A DNA stretch of 64,000 nt from Salinisphaera sp. LB1 (GCF_003177035.1 NZ_CP029488.1:3162001-3226000), one strand, 5' to 3'. Shown: positions 8,250 to 17,310, counted from the stretch's first letter. Notes: a model not told the origin generated them from the sequence alone. Made by a program: numbers and translations.

Positions 8250-8771
8250 ATGAAGCGTCTTGTTAAAACAACCTACCTGGAGATGCGTGAACCCGGACAG
8301 TTGCGACCCGCAAAATCTGGCTACGACCGGTTTCAATTAATCCAGAGCGAAATAGCGTCGCCCGAGTTTAATCGTTTCCTGTACGCTGGCGTCGGCGCTG
8401 AATGGTTCTGGACTTCACGGCTCTCATGGACGGATACAGACTGGCTTGCCCACCTGAATCGTCCTGAAACCGAGATATGGGCCGCCCATGTCTCGGGTAC
8501 GCCGGCGGGCTATTTCGAACTTGAATTTCAGAAAGACAAACGTGTTGAAGTCGTATATTTCGGGCTTCTACCCACCTTTATTGGTACGGGTATCGGGGGC
8601 GCGTTTCTGACGACAGCCATTTCCCGGGCCTGGGATATGGGCGCCGAGCGCGTATGGGTGCACACCTGCACACTGGATCACCCCAAAGCGCTACAGAATT
8701 ACCAAGATCGCGGATTCAAAATATTTCATACCGAAGAAGCGATGGAAGAGATCCCCGAGGCGTTTTCATAG
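8250..8771 (+). CDS. GNAT-family N-acetyltransferase
   Basis: A 173-residue protein with the GNAT acetyl-CoA binding fold. The central strand and loop VEVVYFGLLPTFIGTGIGGAFL (about residues 107-128) correspond to motif A (here GTGIGG), and the C-terminal part WVHTCTLDHPKALQNYQDRGF is motif B, as in many small-molecule and protein acetyltransferases. The start codon follows the hydrolase remnant by five bases, and no clear ribosome binding site is present. The substrate is unknown. Its sequence is somewhat lower in GC than its neighbours, which may hint at transfer. Confidence 0.85.
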   Translation: MKRLVKTTYLEMREPGQLRPAKSGYDRFQLIQSEIASPEFNRFLYAGVGAEWFWTSRLSWTDTDWLAHLNRPETEIWAAHVSGTPAGYFELEFQKDKRVEVVYFGLLPTFIGTGIGGAFLTTAISRAWDMGAERVWVHTCTLDHPKALQNYQDRGFKIFHTEEAMEEIPEAFS

Positions 8772-8803
8772 CTCAGAATAAGGGTCCAGCCGGATAGACG
8801 AAA

Positions 8804-9745
8804 TTAACGGCTGGCGCGCCGTAGCGCCTGTGGTGGATGGCCGAGACGTCGGATGAAGGCTCGCCGCATCCGTTCGGGGTTGGCGAAGCCAACGGCGCGG
8901 GCGATTTGTGCCACGGATAGTCCGCCGTCGCCGAGCAGTCGTCTTGCTTCTTTCACCCGAAGGCGCTCGACCGCTCGCGCAGGTGTCAGGCCGGTTTCGG
9001 CCTTGAACCGCCGCGTGAGTTGTCGCGCGCTGAGCGCGGCTGCCGAGGCCAGGCATTCGATCGACAGCTCGGTTTGCAGATGCGCATGTGCATATTCCAG
9101 CGCGACACGAACACGATCCGACGCCGGTTGCAGCGCTTGCAAGGCCGAAAACTGCGACTGGCCGCCCGAGCGTCGATGATAGACCACCAATTCGCCAGCG
9201 ATCGCTCGCGAGAGTTCCGGTCCGAAATCAGACTCGATCAGCGCCAGGGCCAGATCGATGCCGGCCGTGATTCCAGCAGATGACCAGAATCGGTCGTCCT
9301 GAATAAAGATACACTCGCCGTCGACAAGAATCCTTGGAAACCGGCTTTGTAGCTCGCCCGCGTGGCGCCAGTGTGTGGTCGCCTTGCGCCCGTCGAGCAG
9401 GCCGGTTGCGGCGAGCACAAAGGCGCCGGTGCAAACGCTGGCGATCCGGCGCACTGTGGTGCCGGCGTATCGCACGGCGGCTACGCTGTCGACACAGGCC
9501 GAAGCGGCCCGAGAACCGCGGCCACCGACCACGATGAATGTATCAACGGGTTGGTGGTTCCAGCGAGTCGTGTCCGTGACCAGGCCCGACGAGCTGCGAA
9601 TCAAACCACCGGCCATGGATAACACCTGGATGTCGGCGCTGTAGGCGCGACCGAAATGGCCGGCACTATCGAACACCGACAATGGACCGGTGAGATCGAG
9701 GATATGGAAATCCGGAAATACGAAGAAGCCGACGCGGTAAGTCAT
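8804..9745 (-). CDS. GlxA-family transcriptional regulator (DJ-1/PfpI domain plus AraC HTH)
   Basis: A 313-residue regulator with an N-terminal DJ-1/PfpI amidotransferase-like domain (GFFVFPDFHILDLTGPLSVFD; nucleophile-elbow Cys105 in SVCTGAFVLAATGLL) and a C-terminal AraC double helix-turn-helix (ECLASAAALSARQLTRRFKAETG and VAQIARAVGFANPERMRRAF). This is the architecture of GlxA/CdhR regulators, which act on nitrogen-compound catabolism in several proteobacteria. The ATG at 9745 is chosen because the domain begins immediately; the frame is open to 9814. It is divergent from a stand-alone DJ-1 family enzyme at 9827, so that gene is its likely target. Confidence 0.9.
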   Translation of the reverse strand: MTYRVGFFVFPDFHILDLTGPLSVFDSAGHFGRAYSADIQVLSMAGGLIRSSSGLVTDTTRWNHQPVDTFIVVGGRGSRAASACVDSVAAVRYAGTTVRRIASVCTGAFVLAATGLLDGRKATTHWRHAGELQSRFPRILVDGECIFIQDDRFWSSAGITAGIDLALALIESDFGPELSRAIAGELVVYHRRSGGQSQFSALQALQPASDRVRVALEYAHAHLQTELSIECLASAAALSARQLTRRFKAETGLTPARAVERLRVKEARRLLGDGGLSVAQIARAVGFANPERMRRAFIRRLGHPPQALRRASR

Positions 9746-9826
9746 GGCGGAAAACGAGGGAAGGATGACATTCGCGACATCCGCGAAATCGCTATCCTGA
9801 ATCAACCACCCCAATCAGGCCAGCCC

Positions 9827-10534
9827 ATGACAAGCGCCGCTCCTACAACGCATATCGTGTTCCCACTGTATCCGGGCGTAACCCATCTGGATTTTTGCGG
9901 CCCGCATCAGGTCTTTGCGCGCCTGCCCGGCGTTCACCTCAGCGTAGCCTCGGAAGGCGGCCGGGATATCGAGGCGGAAGGGTTGGTATTCGCAGGTCTG
10001 GAAGACCTTGCGACGATTACGCACTGCAATGTGCTGTGCGTGCCGGGCGGATTCGGCTGCGTGGAGGCGATGGAGCGTCCCGGATTCATGGCCGCGATCC
10101 GGCGCCTGGCCGGTTCGGCCGACTACGTGACATCGGTATGCACTGGCTCATTGATTCTGGCGGCCGCCGGTCTGTTAGAGGGGCGGCACGCGGCTTGTCA
10201 TTGGGCATGGCGGCATATGCTGACCGAATTCGCCGCGATCCCCGACGAGGGCCGCGTCGTCAATGACGGTAATATCTGGACCGGTGGCGGGGTAACGGCC
10301 GGCATCGACTTCGCGCTCGCGCTGGTCGCCCGGATCGCCGGCGTGGGCGTGGCGCAGACCATCCAGCTCGCGCTCGAATACGCGCCCGCGCCGCCATTCG
10401 ATTCCGGCCGCCCCGATCTGGCACCGGAAACGGTCGTCAATGGATATCGTGAAAAGCTGGCTGATGTGCTGCGCGATCGCGAAGCCGCCATCCGCCGCGT
10501 CGCTGCTGGTCGCGCTAACCGAGCATCGCAATGA
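9827..10534 (+). CDS. DJ-1/PfpI family protein, isonitrile hydratase-like
   Basis: A 235-residue single-domain DJ-1/PfpI protein. The N-terminal strand reads HIVFPLYPGVTHLDFCGPHQVF, and the nucleophile elbow has Cys105 in SVCTGSLILAAAGLLEGRHAACHW. A Gly-rich GGGVTAGIDFALALV follows. The order matches isonitrile hydratase InhA of Pseudomonas, which hydrates isonitriles to N-formamides, but DJ-1 members vary widely, so the reaction is not certain. An upstream in-frame start at 9656 would overlap the divergent GlxA-type gene and is rejected. Its pairing with that regulator suggests inducible expression. Confidence 0.82.
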   Translation: MTSAAPTTHIVFPLYPGVTHLDFCGPHQVFARLPGVHLSVASEGGRDIEAEGLVFAGLEDLATITHCNVLCVPGGFGCVEAMERPGFMAAIRRLAGSADYVTSVCTGSLILAAAGLLEGRHAACHWAWRHMLTEFAAIPDEGRVVNDGNIWTGGGVTAGIDFALALVARIAGVGVAQTIQLALEYAPAPPFDSGRPDLAPETVVNGYREKLADVLRDREAAIRRVAAGRANRASQ

Positions 10535-11155
10535 TCGCTTGCGGCGTGTATTCCGGGCCCAGATGGCCCCGTTTAAGCCGGCGATCCGGCGAATGCTCGT
10601 TCACGGCAGCGATCGCCGACACCAGCGACGAGCCTTGGGTCGATACCGAAGCGACAAGTGCCCGCCGTGGTGGTTGAGGCCGTCGATGACGTGCCTATCG
10701 TCTGAGTTCCCGTTTGGTCCCCTTGTGTGTGTACATGAGAGTTCATGAATTTTCCGTGTGCATCCGGAAAACTCGCGCTCGGGGGTTTTTTGTGTCCGGT
10801 GCCTGGATTTTGCGTGACCACGCGACGGCATAGTTTGCTGGCTTCGCCGGGCATGCGGCGCCCCGGGATCGACGCCAGCGGCGCCCGTTCGTCGGAACCT
10901 GCGCCTGGTCCGCAAGATCAAAACAACACTGTTACATAGTCGCAAAGATTGTGTGTCAGCATTCAGTAGCGTGCAGTCCGGATGTCGCTTTCACGCTCGT
11001 GCGCATCGTGGCGAAACTCGTTTCAACGGGATTCATTACGCCATTGCCGATGCCCCGACACGAGGCGTAATCGAACGCGTCGAGCGTCTTGCGCGATCCG
11101 CTTTGCTCTGCAGAGGGTAATTCGAGATTCCATCTTTAATTGGGAAACAAGATCA
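10535..11155 (+). other. Long intergenic stretch with no confident gene
   Basis: About 620 bases without a supported gene. A short hairpin (TTTTCCG / CGGAAAA) lies at 10752-10773, with a TTTTTT run some 15 bases downstream, possibly a degenerate terminator. On the minus strand, 10525-10640 gives a coding-looking tail (RGHLGPEYTPQAIIAML, then a stop) that could be the end of a lost gene, but I cannot assign it. The GC content falls towards 11140, where the upstream region of the next gene begins. Confidence 0.4.
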
Positions 11156-11755
11156 ATGACGAAATTCCTCACTGAGCTAAAACAACAGCGATGGGATGAT
11201 CACCGTTACTATCATCACAGCCGGATCAACCAGTCACTGCATCTGTTCAGCGCCTGCTGTTTCCTCATGACCTACTTCCTGGTGTTCAGGTCCCCTGTGT
11301 CCGCTGCGATAACGGGCTGGTTCCTGGCGATGATTTCCCGGCAGATCGGGCACTTCTTTTTCGAACCGAAAGGCTACGACGACGAAAACGAAGCCACCCA
11401 CGAGTACAAGGAATCAATAAAGGTCGGTTACAACCTGCGGCGCAAGATCGTGCTGCTGAGTGTCTGGGCACTTTCGCCGATCGTATTGATCGTCAAGCCA
11501 AACCTGTTCGGACTGCTGTCACCGCATACCGATATCTATCAATTCATGCATAACGTTGCGGTGACCTGGATATGCATCGGTATCGGGGCCGTGCTGTTCC
11601 GCATGGTGCAACTGTTCATGCAAGCCAGCATCATGACCGGATTGGCCTGGGCAACCAAGATCATCACCGATCCGCTGCACGACCTGAAGCTTTACTGGAA
11701 AGCGCCGCTCTACGTGCTGCGTGGCGATCTCTATGATCCCATGATCGCCCGGTAA
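11156..11755 (+). CDS. DUF962/Mpo1-like membrane protein
   Basis: A 199-residue protein with about four membrane helices. It starts MTKFLTELKQQRWDDHRYYHHSRINQS. The conserved pieces are the H-x-x-x-x-N-x-x-x-H pattern (HHSRINQSLH, about residues 20-29) and RQIGHFFFEPKGYD (about 63-76), which resemble the histidine motifs of the DUF962/Mpo1 family. Yeast Mpo1 is an iron-dependent dioxygenase that shortens 2-hydroxy fatty acids in sphingoid-base breakdown. The assignment rests on these motifs only. It converges with the PEMT-like gene and sits in a cluster of lipid enzymes, suggesting a role in membrane lipid turnover. An in-frame start at 10982 is rejected because its extra 58 residues look non-coding. 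Confidence 0.6.
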   Translation: MTKFLTELKQQRWDDHRYYHHSRINQSLHLFSACCFLMTYFLVFRSPVSAAITGWFLAMISRQIGHFFFEPKGYDDENEATHEYKESIKVGYNLRRKIVLLSVWALSPIVLIVKPNLFGLLSPHTDIYQFMHNVAVTWICIGIGAVLFRMVQLFMQASIMTGLAWATKIITDPLHDLKLYWKAPLYVLRGDLYDPMIAR

Positions 11756-11780
11756 CAAGGCCCGAGCGCTGCCCGAGGCG

Positions 11781-12317
11781 TTATTGCTCGAAGTGGGCGC
11801 CCAGTACGTAGTAAAGCGTTTCCAGCAGCGGCAGCACAAACCAGTCGGGGTGGGGGAATCGCATGATCAGAAAGACGCCCCAGATGGCCAGAACGGCACC
11901 GACGTACTGTGGATGGGGAACCAGCGAGAATGGGAAATCTTCCCGCCAGGGCACGTCGTGGCCCAGCTTGTTGCCGTAGAACACGCCCGTCTTGCCGAGC
12001 ACGGCGAAGACGCTGAAGTTCAGCACCATCCCCGCGGCGATCATGGCAGCGCCGATGAGCCACGGGGCAAGGGTGGCCGTGGGGATTGGGAGGCCATCGG
12101 CGAACCAGGCGCACCAGAACACAAAGACGCCGATCTGCAGCACTTTGAAGCCCCGAAACAAGACCTGGACGACATCAATTGGCGCGCCCAGGGCAGCGGG
12201 CAATCGATGGCGGCAGATGTGCTGGAACCTGTGCGGATAACGCCAGACCAGGAAATACGTGACGCGCTCGGCGCTCAACAGGACGGCACAGAGCAGGAAA
12301 ACGAGGGCTGTTGTCAT
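11781..12317 (-). CDS. PEMT-like phospholipid/isoprenylcysteine methyltransferase
   Basis: A 178-residue integral membrane protein with about four helices. The C-terminal half carries the PEMT-family signature: SLVPHPQYVGAVLAIWGVFL (about residues 131-150) followed by a final helix and a Glu near the C-terminus (LETLYYVLGAHFE). These are the SAM-binding features of Opi3-type phosphatidylethanolamine and isoprenylcysteine methyltransferases. The start ATG overlaps the stop of the aminotransferase gene by four bases (ATGA), so the two are translationally coupled. Methylation of an amino head group is the natural guess, given the PSD-like gene nearby; the actual acceptor is unknown. Confidence 0.75.
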   Translation of the reverse strand: MTTALVFLLCAVLLSAERVTYFLVWRYPHRFQHICRHRLPAALGAPIDVVQVLFRGFKVLQIGVFVFWCAWFADGLPIPTATLAPWLIGAAMIAAGMVLNFSVFAVLGKTGVFYGNKLGHDVPWREDFPFSLVPHPQYVGAVLAIWGVFLIMRFPHPDWFVLPLLETLYYVLGAHFEQ

Positions 12318-14011
12318 ATCTGCTGTTGTCTCTTGATTCGGGCGCCACTAACGGAGCCCAGCTTCACTTGAAGCATTTCCCGCAGGATGCGGCGCTGGAT
12401 CCGTTGATTGGTAAGGGATGGCTCATGCCACCACCAGCCGCCTTCGCTCATTCGCCGGGCCGCGGACACAAAGCGATCCACGACGGTCGTGAACTCGTCT
12501 TCCGTGTAGTTCAGACTGAAGATGAACCGCCCGGTGCCGATCCATGGCAGGGTCAGCCCCTCGGCGATCAAGTAGAACTGCAGCATCCAGTTGTAGCGCG
12601 AAGGCTGCCTGTACAGGACGGTGAAAATGGACGAGAAATGGGCCACGCGAAGCGGCAGGTGCTCGGCCTCGAGACGCTGGTTGAACAGGCGAGCGCGGCG
12701 TTGCCAAATTTCGTCTGCATTGGCGTAGATCGCCTGTATCTCCGTGCCCGCACTGCGCCGGAGAAATTCGTTCATCGTCGCCATGACATAGGGGTGGGAA
12801 TTGAAAGTGCCGCGGGCAAAGCAGATATCGACCGGCCGGTCATCGCGGAACCGCTTCATCAGGTGGGCACGGCCGCACACCACGCCCACCGGCAGCCCGC
12901 CGCCAAGCGTCTTGCCATAGGTAACGAGGTCGGCTTGAACACCAAAATATTCCTGCGCACCGCGATAGGCGATACGGAAGCCTACGAAGACCTCGTCGAG
13001 AATCAAGACGATACCGCGTTCGGTGCAAACCCGGCGCAGCTCGCGCAGCCATTGTCCGTAAGCGGCCACGTCGGAATTTGCAGACCGCGCGCTGTTAATC
13101 AACGAACCGTCGCCCGGGGCGTTGGCGTTCGGATGCAGCACCTGCAGCGGGTTGACCAGTACACAGGCAATGTCGCGCCGCTGGCGGAGTACCCGCAGCG
13201 TTCGCTCGTCCATGTCCCGGAGGGTGTAGACGTCGCCGGTCTTGTGCGGGTTGCCGATGCCGGGCTGAACGCCATCCCACCAGCCATGATAGGCGCCGCA
13301 GAAGCGAACCACGTGGCTGCGCCCGGTGTGGTAAAGCGCCAGCCGTACCGCCTGCATGACGGCTTCGGTGCCCGACATGTGGAACGAGACTTCATCCAGC
13401 CCGGAAATCTCCGTGAGACGCCGGACGTTGTCCTCGACAACCGGGTGATAGGGGCCGAGCACCGGCCCCAGATCGTTGACCCGCTCGGCCCCGGCCGCAA
13501 TGCAGGCCTTGTAAAAGTCGTAGCCGAGGACGTTGACACCATACGCGCCGGTCAGATCCAGGGACTCGTTGCCATCGAGATCAGTCAGGGTGACGCCCGC
13601 GGAGGCGCTGACGAACGCGCCGACGCTGAGGTGTTCCCGCACGTGGCCGGCATACTGGAAAGGCACCCGGTAGCGACGCACGAACTGCATGTCCGAGACC
13701 ATCCCGGCGACGCGTTCGCCGGCGGCGATCGACTCCGGACTGCGCTCACGCAGGCGGCGGGCGAGTGCCTCGAACGCCTGGCGGCGCTGCCGGCCCACGT
13801 CCGCCGGGGCGTCGTCGCTCCGATAGAACGCCTCACCCGTGTAGGCATAGCCTGGCACCCGGCGTGCGAAACGACGGGCGATTCGCCCGTGACCGACAAG
13901 CGATGGATGCTTGGCCCGGGACAGCAACAGCCGCGAGTACCCGGCCCGGGCGGCAGCGACCAGGGCCGCGATTGCGATAACGATGCCTATGACAAGCATA
14001 GTCGACGACAT
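12314..14011 (-). CDS. Membrane-anchored class III PLP aminotransferase
   Basis: A 565-residue protein with an N-terminal membrane helix (MLVIGIVIAIAALVAAARAGY, residues 5-25), then about 90 extra residues, then a fold type I class III aminotransferase resembling glutamate-1-semialdehyde aminomutase. Visible motifs are the phosphate-binding SGTEAV (213-218), YHGWWDG (241-247), the pyridine-contacting ILDEVFVGFR (337-346) and the catalytic lysine K367 in TYGKTLGGGLPVG. The N-terminal anchor is unusual for this family. Its product is coupled to the PEMT-like methyltransferase, and a decarboxylase-like gene is divergent 59 bases away, so a membrane-lipid amine is a plausible substrate. It is not a normal heme-pathway HemL, which lacks a membrane helix. 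Confidence 0.82.
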   Translation of the reverse strand: MSSTMLVIGIVIAIAALVAAARAGYSRLLLSRAKHPSLVGHGRIARRFARRVPGYAYTGEAFYRSDDAPADVGRQRRQAFEALARRLRERSPESIAAGERVAGMVSDMQFVRRYRVPFQYAGHVREHLSVGAFVSASAGVTLTDLDGNESLDLTGAYGVNVLGYDFYKACIAAGAERVNDLGPVLGPYHPVVEDNVRRLTEISGLDEVSFHMSGTEAVMQAVRLALYHTGRSHVVRFCGAYHGWWDGVQPGIGNPHKTGDVYTLRDMDERTLRVLRQRRDIACVLVNPLQVLHPNANAPGDGSLINSARSANSDVAAYGQWLRELRRVCTERGIVLILDEVFVGFRIAYRGAQEYFGVQADLVTYGKTLGGGLPVGVVCGRAHLMKRFRDDRPVDICFARGTFNSHPYVMATMNEFLRRSAGTEIQAIYANADEIWQRRARLFNQRLEAEHLPLRVAHFSSIFTVLYRQPSRYNWMLQFYLIAEGLTLPWIGTGRFIFSLNYTEDEFTTVVDRFVSAARRMSEGGWWWHEPSLTNQRIQRRILREMLQVKLGSVSGARIKRQQQI

Positions 14012-14070
14012 ATCAACTCCGATGGGCGGGCAGTGCGGGCTGGCCCGCGATCTCTAGTGGAGAGCGCCCC

Positions 14071-14937
14071 ATGCTGAATACTTCGCGGGCCCGAGCGGCG
14101 CTAAATTTCTGGATCACCAACCGCCTGATTCCGCGCCGACTGCTGAGTCGGGCATTCGGTGGGTTCAGCCGCATCGAGCACCCGCTGGTCGCCCGGTTGT
14201 CGATCGCCGCCTGGCGTCTGTTCAGTCGTGAGCTGGACCTGTCCGAGGCCAGGAAAACGTCTTTCGCCAGCCTGCACGATTGCTTCACGCGCGAACTTCG
14301 GGATGGCGCAAGACCGGTCGATACGCGGGCGTCAGTCATCACCAGCCCCTGTGACGGGGTCGTGGTGGCGTGCGGGCCGATCAGGGACAACATGTTGTTT
14401 CAGGCCAAAGGTATTGATTACGACCTCCACGAGCTGCTCGACAACGAATCCTGGAGCGGGCTGTACCGCAATGGTCGCTACGCCACCTTGCGCCTGACGG
14501 CCGCCATGTATCATCGCTTTCATGCCCCGTATAACTGCAGCATCCGGCAGGTCCGACACATCGCCGGCGATCTCTGGAACGTCAACCCCCCGACATTCGA
14601 GCGCGTGCCCCTTCTGTATTGCCGGAACGAACGTGTGGTCATGCCGCTTCAGCTGGAATCGCTGAATACGACCGTGACACTGGTCGCCGTCGGCGCGGTG
14701 CTTGTAGGCAGCATACGGCTGGACTTTATAGATTCGGGGTTAAATGCTCGTGACATCGGGCCGGCCACGATCGCGTGCGAGGCGTCCGTCGCCAAGGGAG
14801 ATCAGCTCGGCCATTTTCAACACGGCTCGACGATCATCGTGCTCGCCCCGGAACACTGCCGTCTGCACGAGACCATCTACTGCGGTCAAGTCGTTCGCAT
14901 GGGACAACCGCTGATGCAGGCCGGCGCGCCGGTGTGA
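14071..14937 (+). CDS. Phosphatidylserine decarboxylase-like enzyme
   Basis: A 288-residue member of the phosphatidylserine decarboxylase family, pyruvoyl enzymes that convert phosphatidylserine to phosphatidylethanolamine. The self-processing site is the G252-S253-T254 triplet in GHFQHGSTIIVLAPE, where cleavage before Ser makes the pyruvoyl group. The SPCDG motif (92-96) and YHRFHAP (147-153) provide the Asp and His of the processing triad. The usual LGST is HGST here. As it sits with an aminotransferase and a PEMT-like methyltransferase rather than in the normal psd context, it may be a second, specialised copy acting on a related lipid. The ATG at 14071 starts the frame. Confidence 0.85.
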   Translation: MLNTSRARAALNFWITNRLIPRRLLSRAFGGFSRIEHPLVARLSIAAWRLFSRELDLSEARKTSFASLHDCFTRELRDGARPVDTRASVITSPCDGVVVACGPIRDNMLFQAKGIDYDLHELLDNESWSGLYRNGRYATLRLTAAMYHRFHAPYNCSIRQVRHIAGDLWNVNPPTFERVPLLYCRNERVVMPLQLESLNTTVTLVAVGAVLVGSIRLDFIDSGLNARDIGPATIACEASVAKGDQLGHFQHGSTIIVLAPEHCRLHETIYCGQVVRMGQPLMQAGAPV

Positions 14938-15540
14938 GATCAGGCCCCGGCCAGGCAGCTCGTGTCCCGGGACGCAAATTCATCGCCTTGTATCGGCGTT
15001 TTACGCCCCATGCGCCGTTCCGGCCATTCGCTGTATCCGCTGATACCGCTCACCGGGTGGTCGGCTGTAACGATCAATAACGTCGGGAACAGTCTGCCGA
15101 TACCCGGCGACAAAAGCGCAAGGATGGCTAACGGCTTTGGCGCGATAACCGGGAAGAGCAAGCCGCAGCCGATCAGTCCCGGCTTGCCGAAGCCTATCGC
15201 GCGCGGGCGAGCGATGCCTCACCGAACAAGACGGATTCTTTCGGTGAACTACGACAGCGCGGTGCCGGGTAGGGGATATGGTCGTCGCTCGGGCCGAGCG
15301 GCTGGCGGGTTGGGCGCGCGCCGCCGGCAGAGCGACCAGGTTTTGCGTCCTGCATTCATGTTGAACCGAATGCGATTCCATCGAGCGCAAAGTGGTCGCT
15401 CCCGTAAATTTTGCGAGATGCTAATCGACCGGTGAGATTGCCCGCACCGGGCGGATATCGGCTCGTTGAGTTATGGAATTCCCGGGAGCCGTTCCAATGG
15501 CGTTGAAATGCCGAGCCGAACCCACATAAGCCACGGTACG
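14938..15540 (-). other. Gene-free stretch holding a degenerate partial copy of the neighbouring MFS gene
   Basis: About 600 bases with no intact gene. Positions 15050-15185 are a decayed copy of a segment of the MFS gene at 15795-15905. Both contain the identical run GATGGCTAACGGCTTTGGCG, and on the minus strand both give IAPKPLAI followed by a GIG..LFP..LIVTADH pattern. The copy carries deletions and frame changes. The rest (15190-15540) shows nothing I recognise. This is consistent with a tandem duplication of an ancestral transporter followed by loss of one copy. Confidence 0.65.
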
Positions 15541-16743
15541 TCAGAGGCTGTTTTTGCAAAGGCGCCAGTCCGTCTTAGACAAGGAATACTGTGGCGACAG
15601 ACGCGGCACCATCAATATCTGAACGGCGATCCCGGCGAGCATGACGAGCCAGGCCATTGTCAAGTCATGCAACTGCTCCCGCAATATTCCGCTCACGAAC
15701 GGCATGATGCTGGCGACAATATAGCCGCCACCTTGCACGAACCCCATCAACGCCCCGGCCTGACCGGCTTCCTGCAGGTGGTCCGCTGTGACGATCAATG
15801 ACATCGGAAACAGTCCGCCGATGCCGATGCCCAGCAACAAAAGCGCCGGGATGGCTAACGGCTTTGGCGCGATAAGCAGGCAGAGCAAGCCACAGCCGAT
15901 TAGTACCAGGATCAATAGCAGTATCGGGCGACGGTCTGTGAATCGGTCGACGACCGATGACAGCCCGACGGCCGCGATCACCTGAGTCAGTGTCAGGCCG
16001 CCGAGCAACAGCCCGCTACTGGTCCCGGACCATCCGCGTTGAACGTAAAACGGGGGCAGCCAGGCCAGAACGAGTGTATAAGCAGATGTGCCGATCCCGA
16101 AAAATACGAGAAGGTACCAGGCGCGGGCCGAGCCCAAGGGTAGTGCGTGGCCGCTGCTACCCTCGATTCTTTTCCGGCCGGTTGTGGCCGCAGACCAGAT
16201 GACAAATGCGATTACGGCGAAAATGGACCATATGGACAAGGATTCAGGCCATCCTATGGCACGCGATAGCGGAGCCGACGCCGACGAAGAAATCATCGCG
16301 CCCGCCATGATGCCAGTGGTGTACAAGGCCATCAGCTGGCCTGCCCTGTCTGCGTGGTCGCGTTTTATCAGGCCGGGCAGCACAGCCTGTATAACGGCGA
16401 TGCCGACACCGCCCAGAGCGGCAGTCGCGATCAGTCCCGGCTCGTCATAGAACACCACACGTGTCAGCGACGCGATCCCAACGGCGATCAGTCCGTATAG
16501 GACGGTTTTTTCAACCCCGAGCATCCGTTGGAGCAGACCGCCGAACAGTGCAAATATCCCCATCGCGAGCACGGGCAGGGTGGTCAGTAGCCCGGCAACG
16601 GCATCGCTCACGCTGGTATCGGACTGTATCGGTCCGAGGATCGGGCCTATGGCTGCCATGATAGGCCGCAGATTCAATCCAACAACAAGAACGGCCGCCG
16701 CGAACAGGGTGTAATGGTGACGTCGAATCGTGGCGTCGGCCAT
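15541..16743 (-). CDS. MFS transporter, CynX/NimT type
   Basis: A 400-residue major facilitator with about twelve helices. The opening AAAVLVVGLNLRPIMAAIGPILGPI (about residues 15-39) is characteristic of the CynX/NimT/YeaN subgroup (cyanate, 2-nitroimidazole and related transporters), which has the conserved N-L-R-P in helix 1. The start ATG at 16743 is chosen over 16773, as the helix follows directly. A MarR regulator is divergent with 51 bases between the starts, so MarR control over a shared operator is likely. The substrate is unknown; a drug or small organic acid efflux role is possible. Confidence 0.83.
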   Translation of the reverse strand: MADATIRRHHYTLFAAAVLVVGLNLRPIMAAIGPILGPIQSDTSVSDAVAGLLTTLPVLAMGIFALFGGLLQRMLGVEKTVLYGLIAVGIASLTRVVFYDEPGLIATAALGGVGIAVIQAVLPGLIKRDHADRAGQLMALYTTGIMAGAMISSSASAPLSRAIGWPESLSIWSIFAVIAFVIWSAATTGRKRIEGSSGHALPLGSARAWYLLVFFGIGTSAYTLVLAWLPPFYVQRGWSGTSSGLLLGGLTLTQVIAAVGLSSVVDRFTDRRPILLLILVLIGCGLLCLLIAPKPLAIPALLLLGIGIGGLFPMSLIVTADHLQEAGQAGALMGFVQGGGYIVASIMPFVSGILREQLHDLTMAWLVMLAGIAVQILMVPRLSPQYSLSKTDWRLCKNSL

Positions 16744-16794
16744 AGCGTCTCTCCGATTTAATATACCGGACAACTCTCGTCACAAAGAATCTTA

Positions 16795-17310
16795 ATGTCA
16801 AGACAAAATACCGACCAAATGGCACGAGCTGACCTCGCGTTTTCTCAGTGGAAGAAAGAACGCCCAGACCTGGATGCTTTCCCGATGATGCTGTTCGGGC
16901 GTCTGTTAGAGGCTGCGGAATTGCTGGATAAGACGCACCTATCGCCGCTTTACAAGAAGTACAACCTGCAACGCGGTGAATTCGATGTACTGGCCACGCT
17001 CAGGCGATCCGGCGAGCCTTATGCCCTATCGCCAACCGCGCTATATCGGATGATGATGATTTCGTCAGGTGGGGTGACCAATCGCGTGGACCGGCTCGAG
17101 AAAGCGGGTCTGGTCCGCCGCCGCCGTAGTCCGACAGATCGAAGAAGTGTCCAGGTTGAGCTGACAGCCGAAGGCTTGACCAGAGTTGACGCGATGCTAA
17201 CCGAGCACGTGGAGAGACAACGGGAATTGATCGCTCATCTCTCCAGCGAGCAAAAGGTGGAGCTGGACAGTTTGCTCGCCAGCCTGATCCGGGTTCTGTC
17301 CAACGACTGA
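16795..17310 (+). CDS. MarR-family transcriptional regulator
   Basis: A 171-residue winged-helix regulator. The recognition region is LSPTALYRMMMISSGGVTNRVDRLEKAGLVRRRRSPTDRRSVQVELTAEG (about residues 76-126), including the D-x-R wing (PTDRRS) typical of MarR/EmrR proteins. Flanking helices form the dimer. It is divergent from the CynX-like exporter 51 bases away and is the natural repressor of that gene. The A/T-rich sequence at 16756-16790 between them is the probable operator and promoter region. No ligand can be inferred. Confidence 0.92.
   Translation: MSRQNTDQMARADLAFSQWKKERPDLDAFPMMLFGRLLEAAELLDKTHLSPLYKKYNLQRGEFDVLATLRRSGEPYALSPTALYRMMMISSGGVTNRVDRLEKAGLVRRRRSPTDRRSVQVELTAEGLTRVDAMLTEHVERQRELIAHLSSEQKVELDSLLASLIRVLSND

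Noticed and set aside
12311-14077. 588-residue open frame on the plus strand opposite the class III aminotransferase
   Set aside because: It lies antisense to a gene with clear aminotransferase motifs; long antisense frames are expected at this GC content and this one shows no domain.
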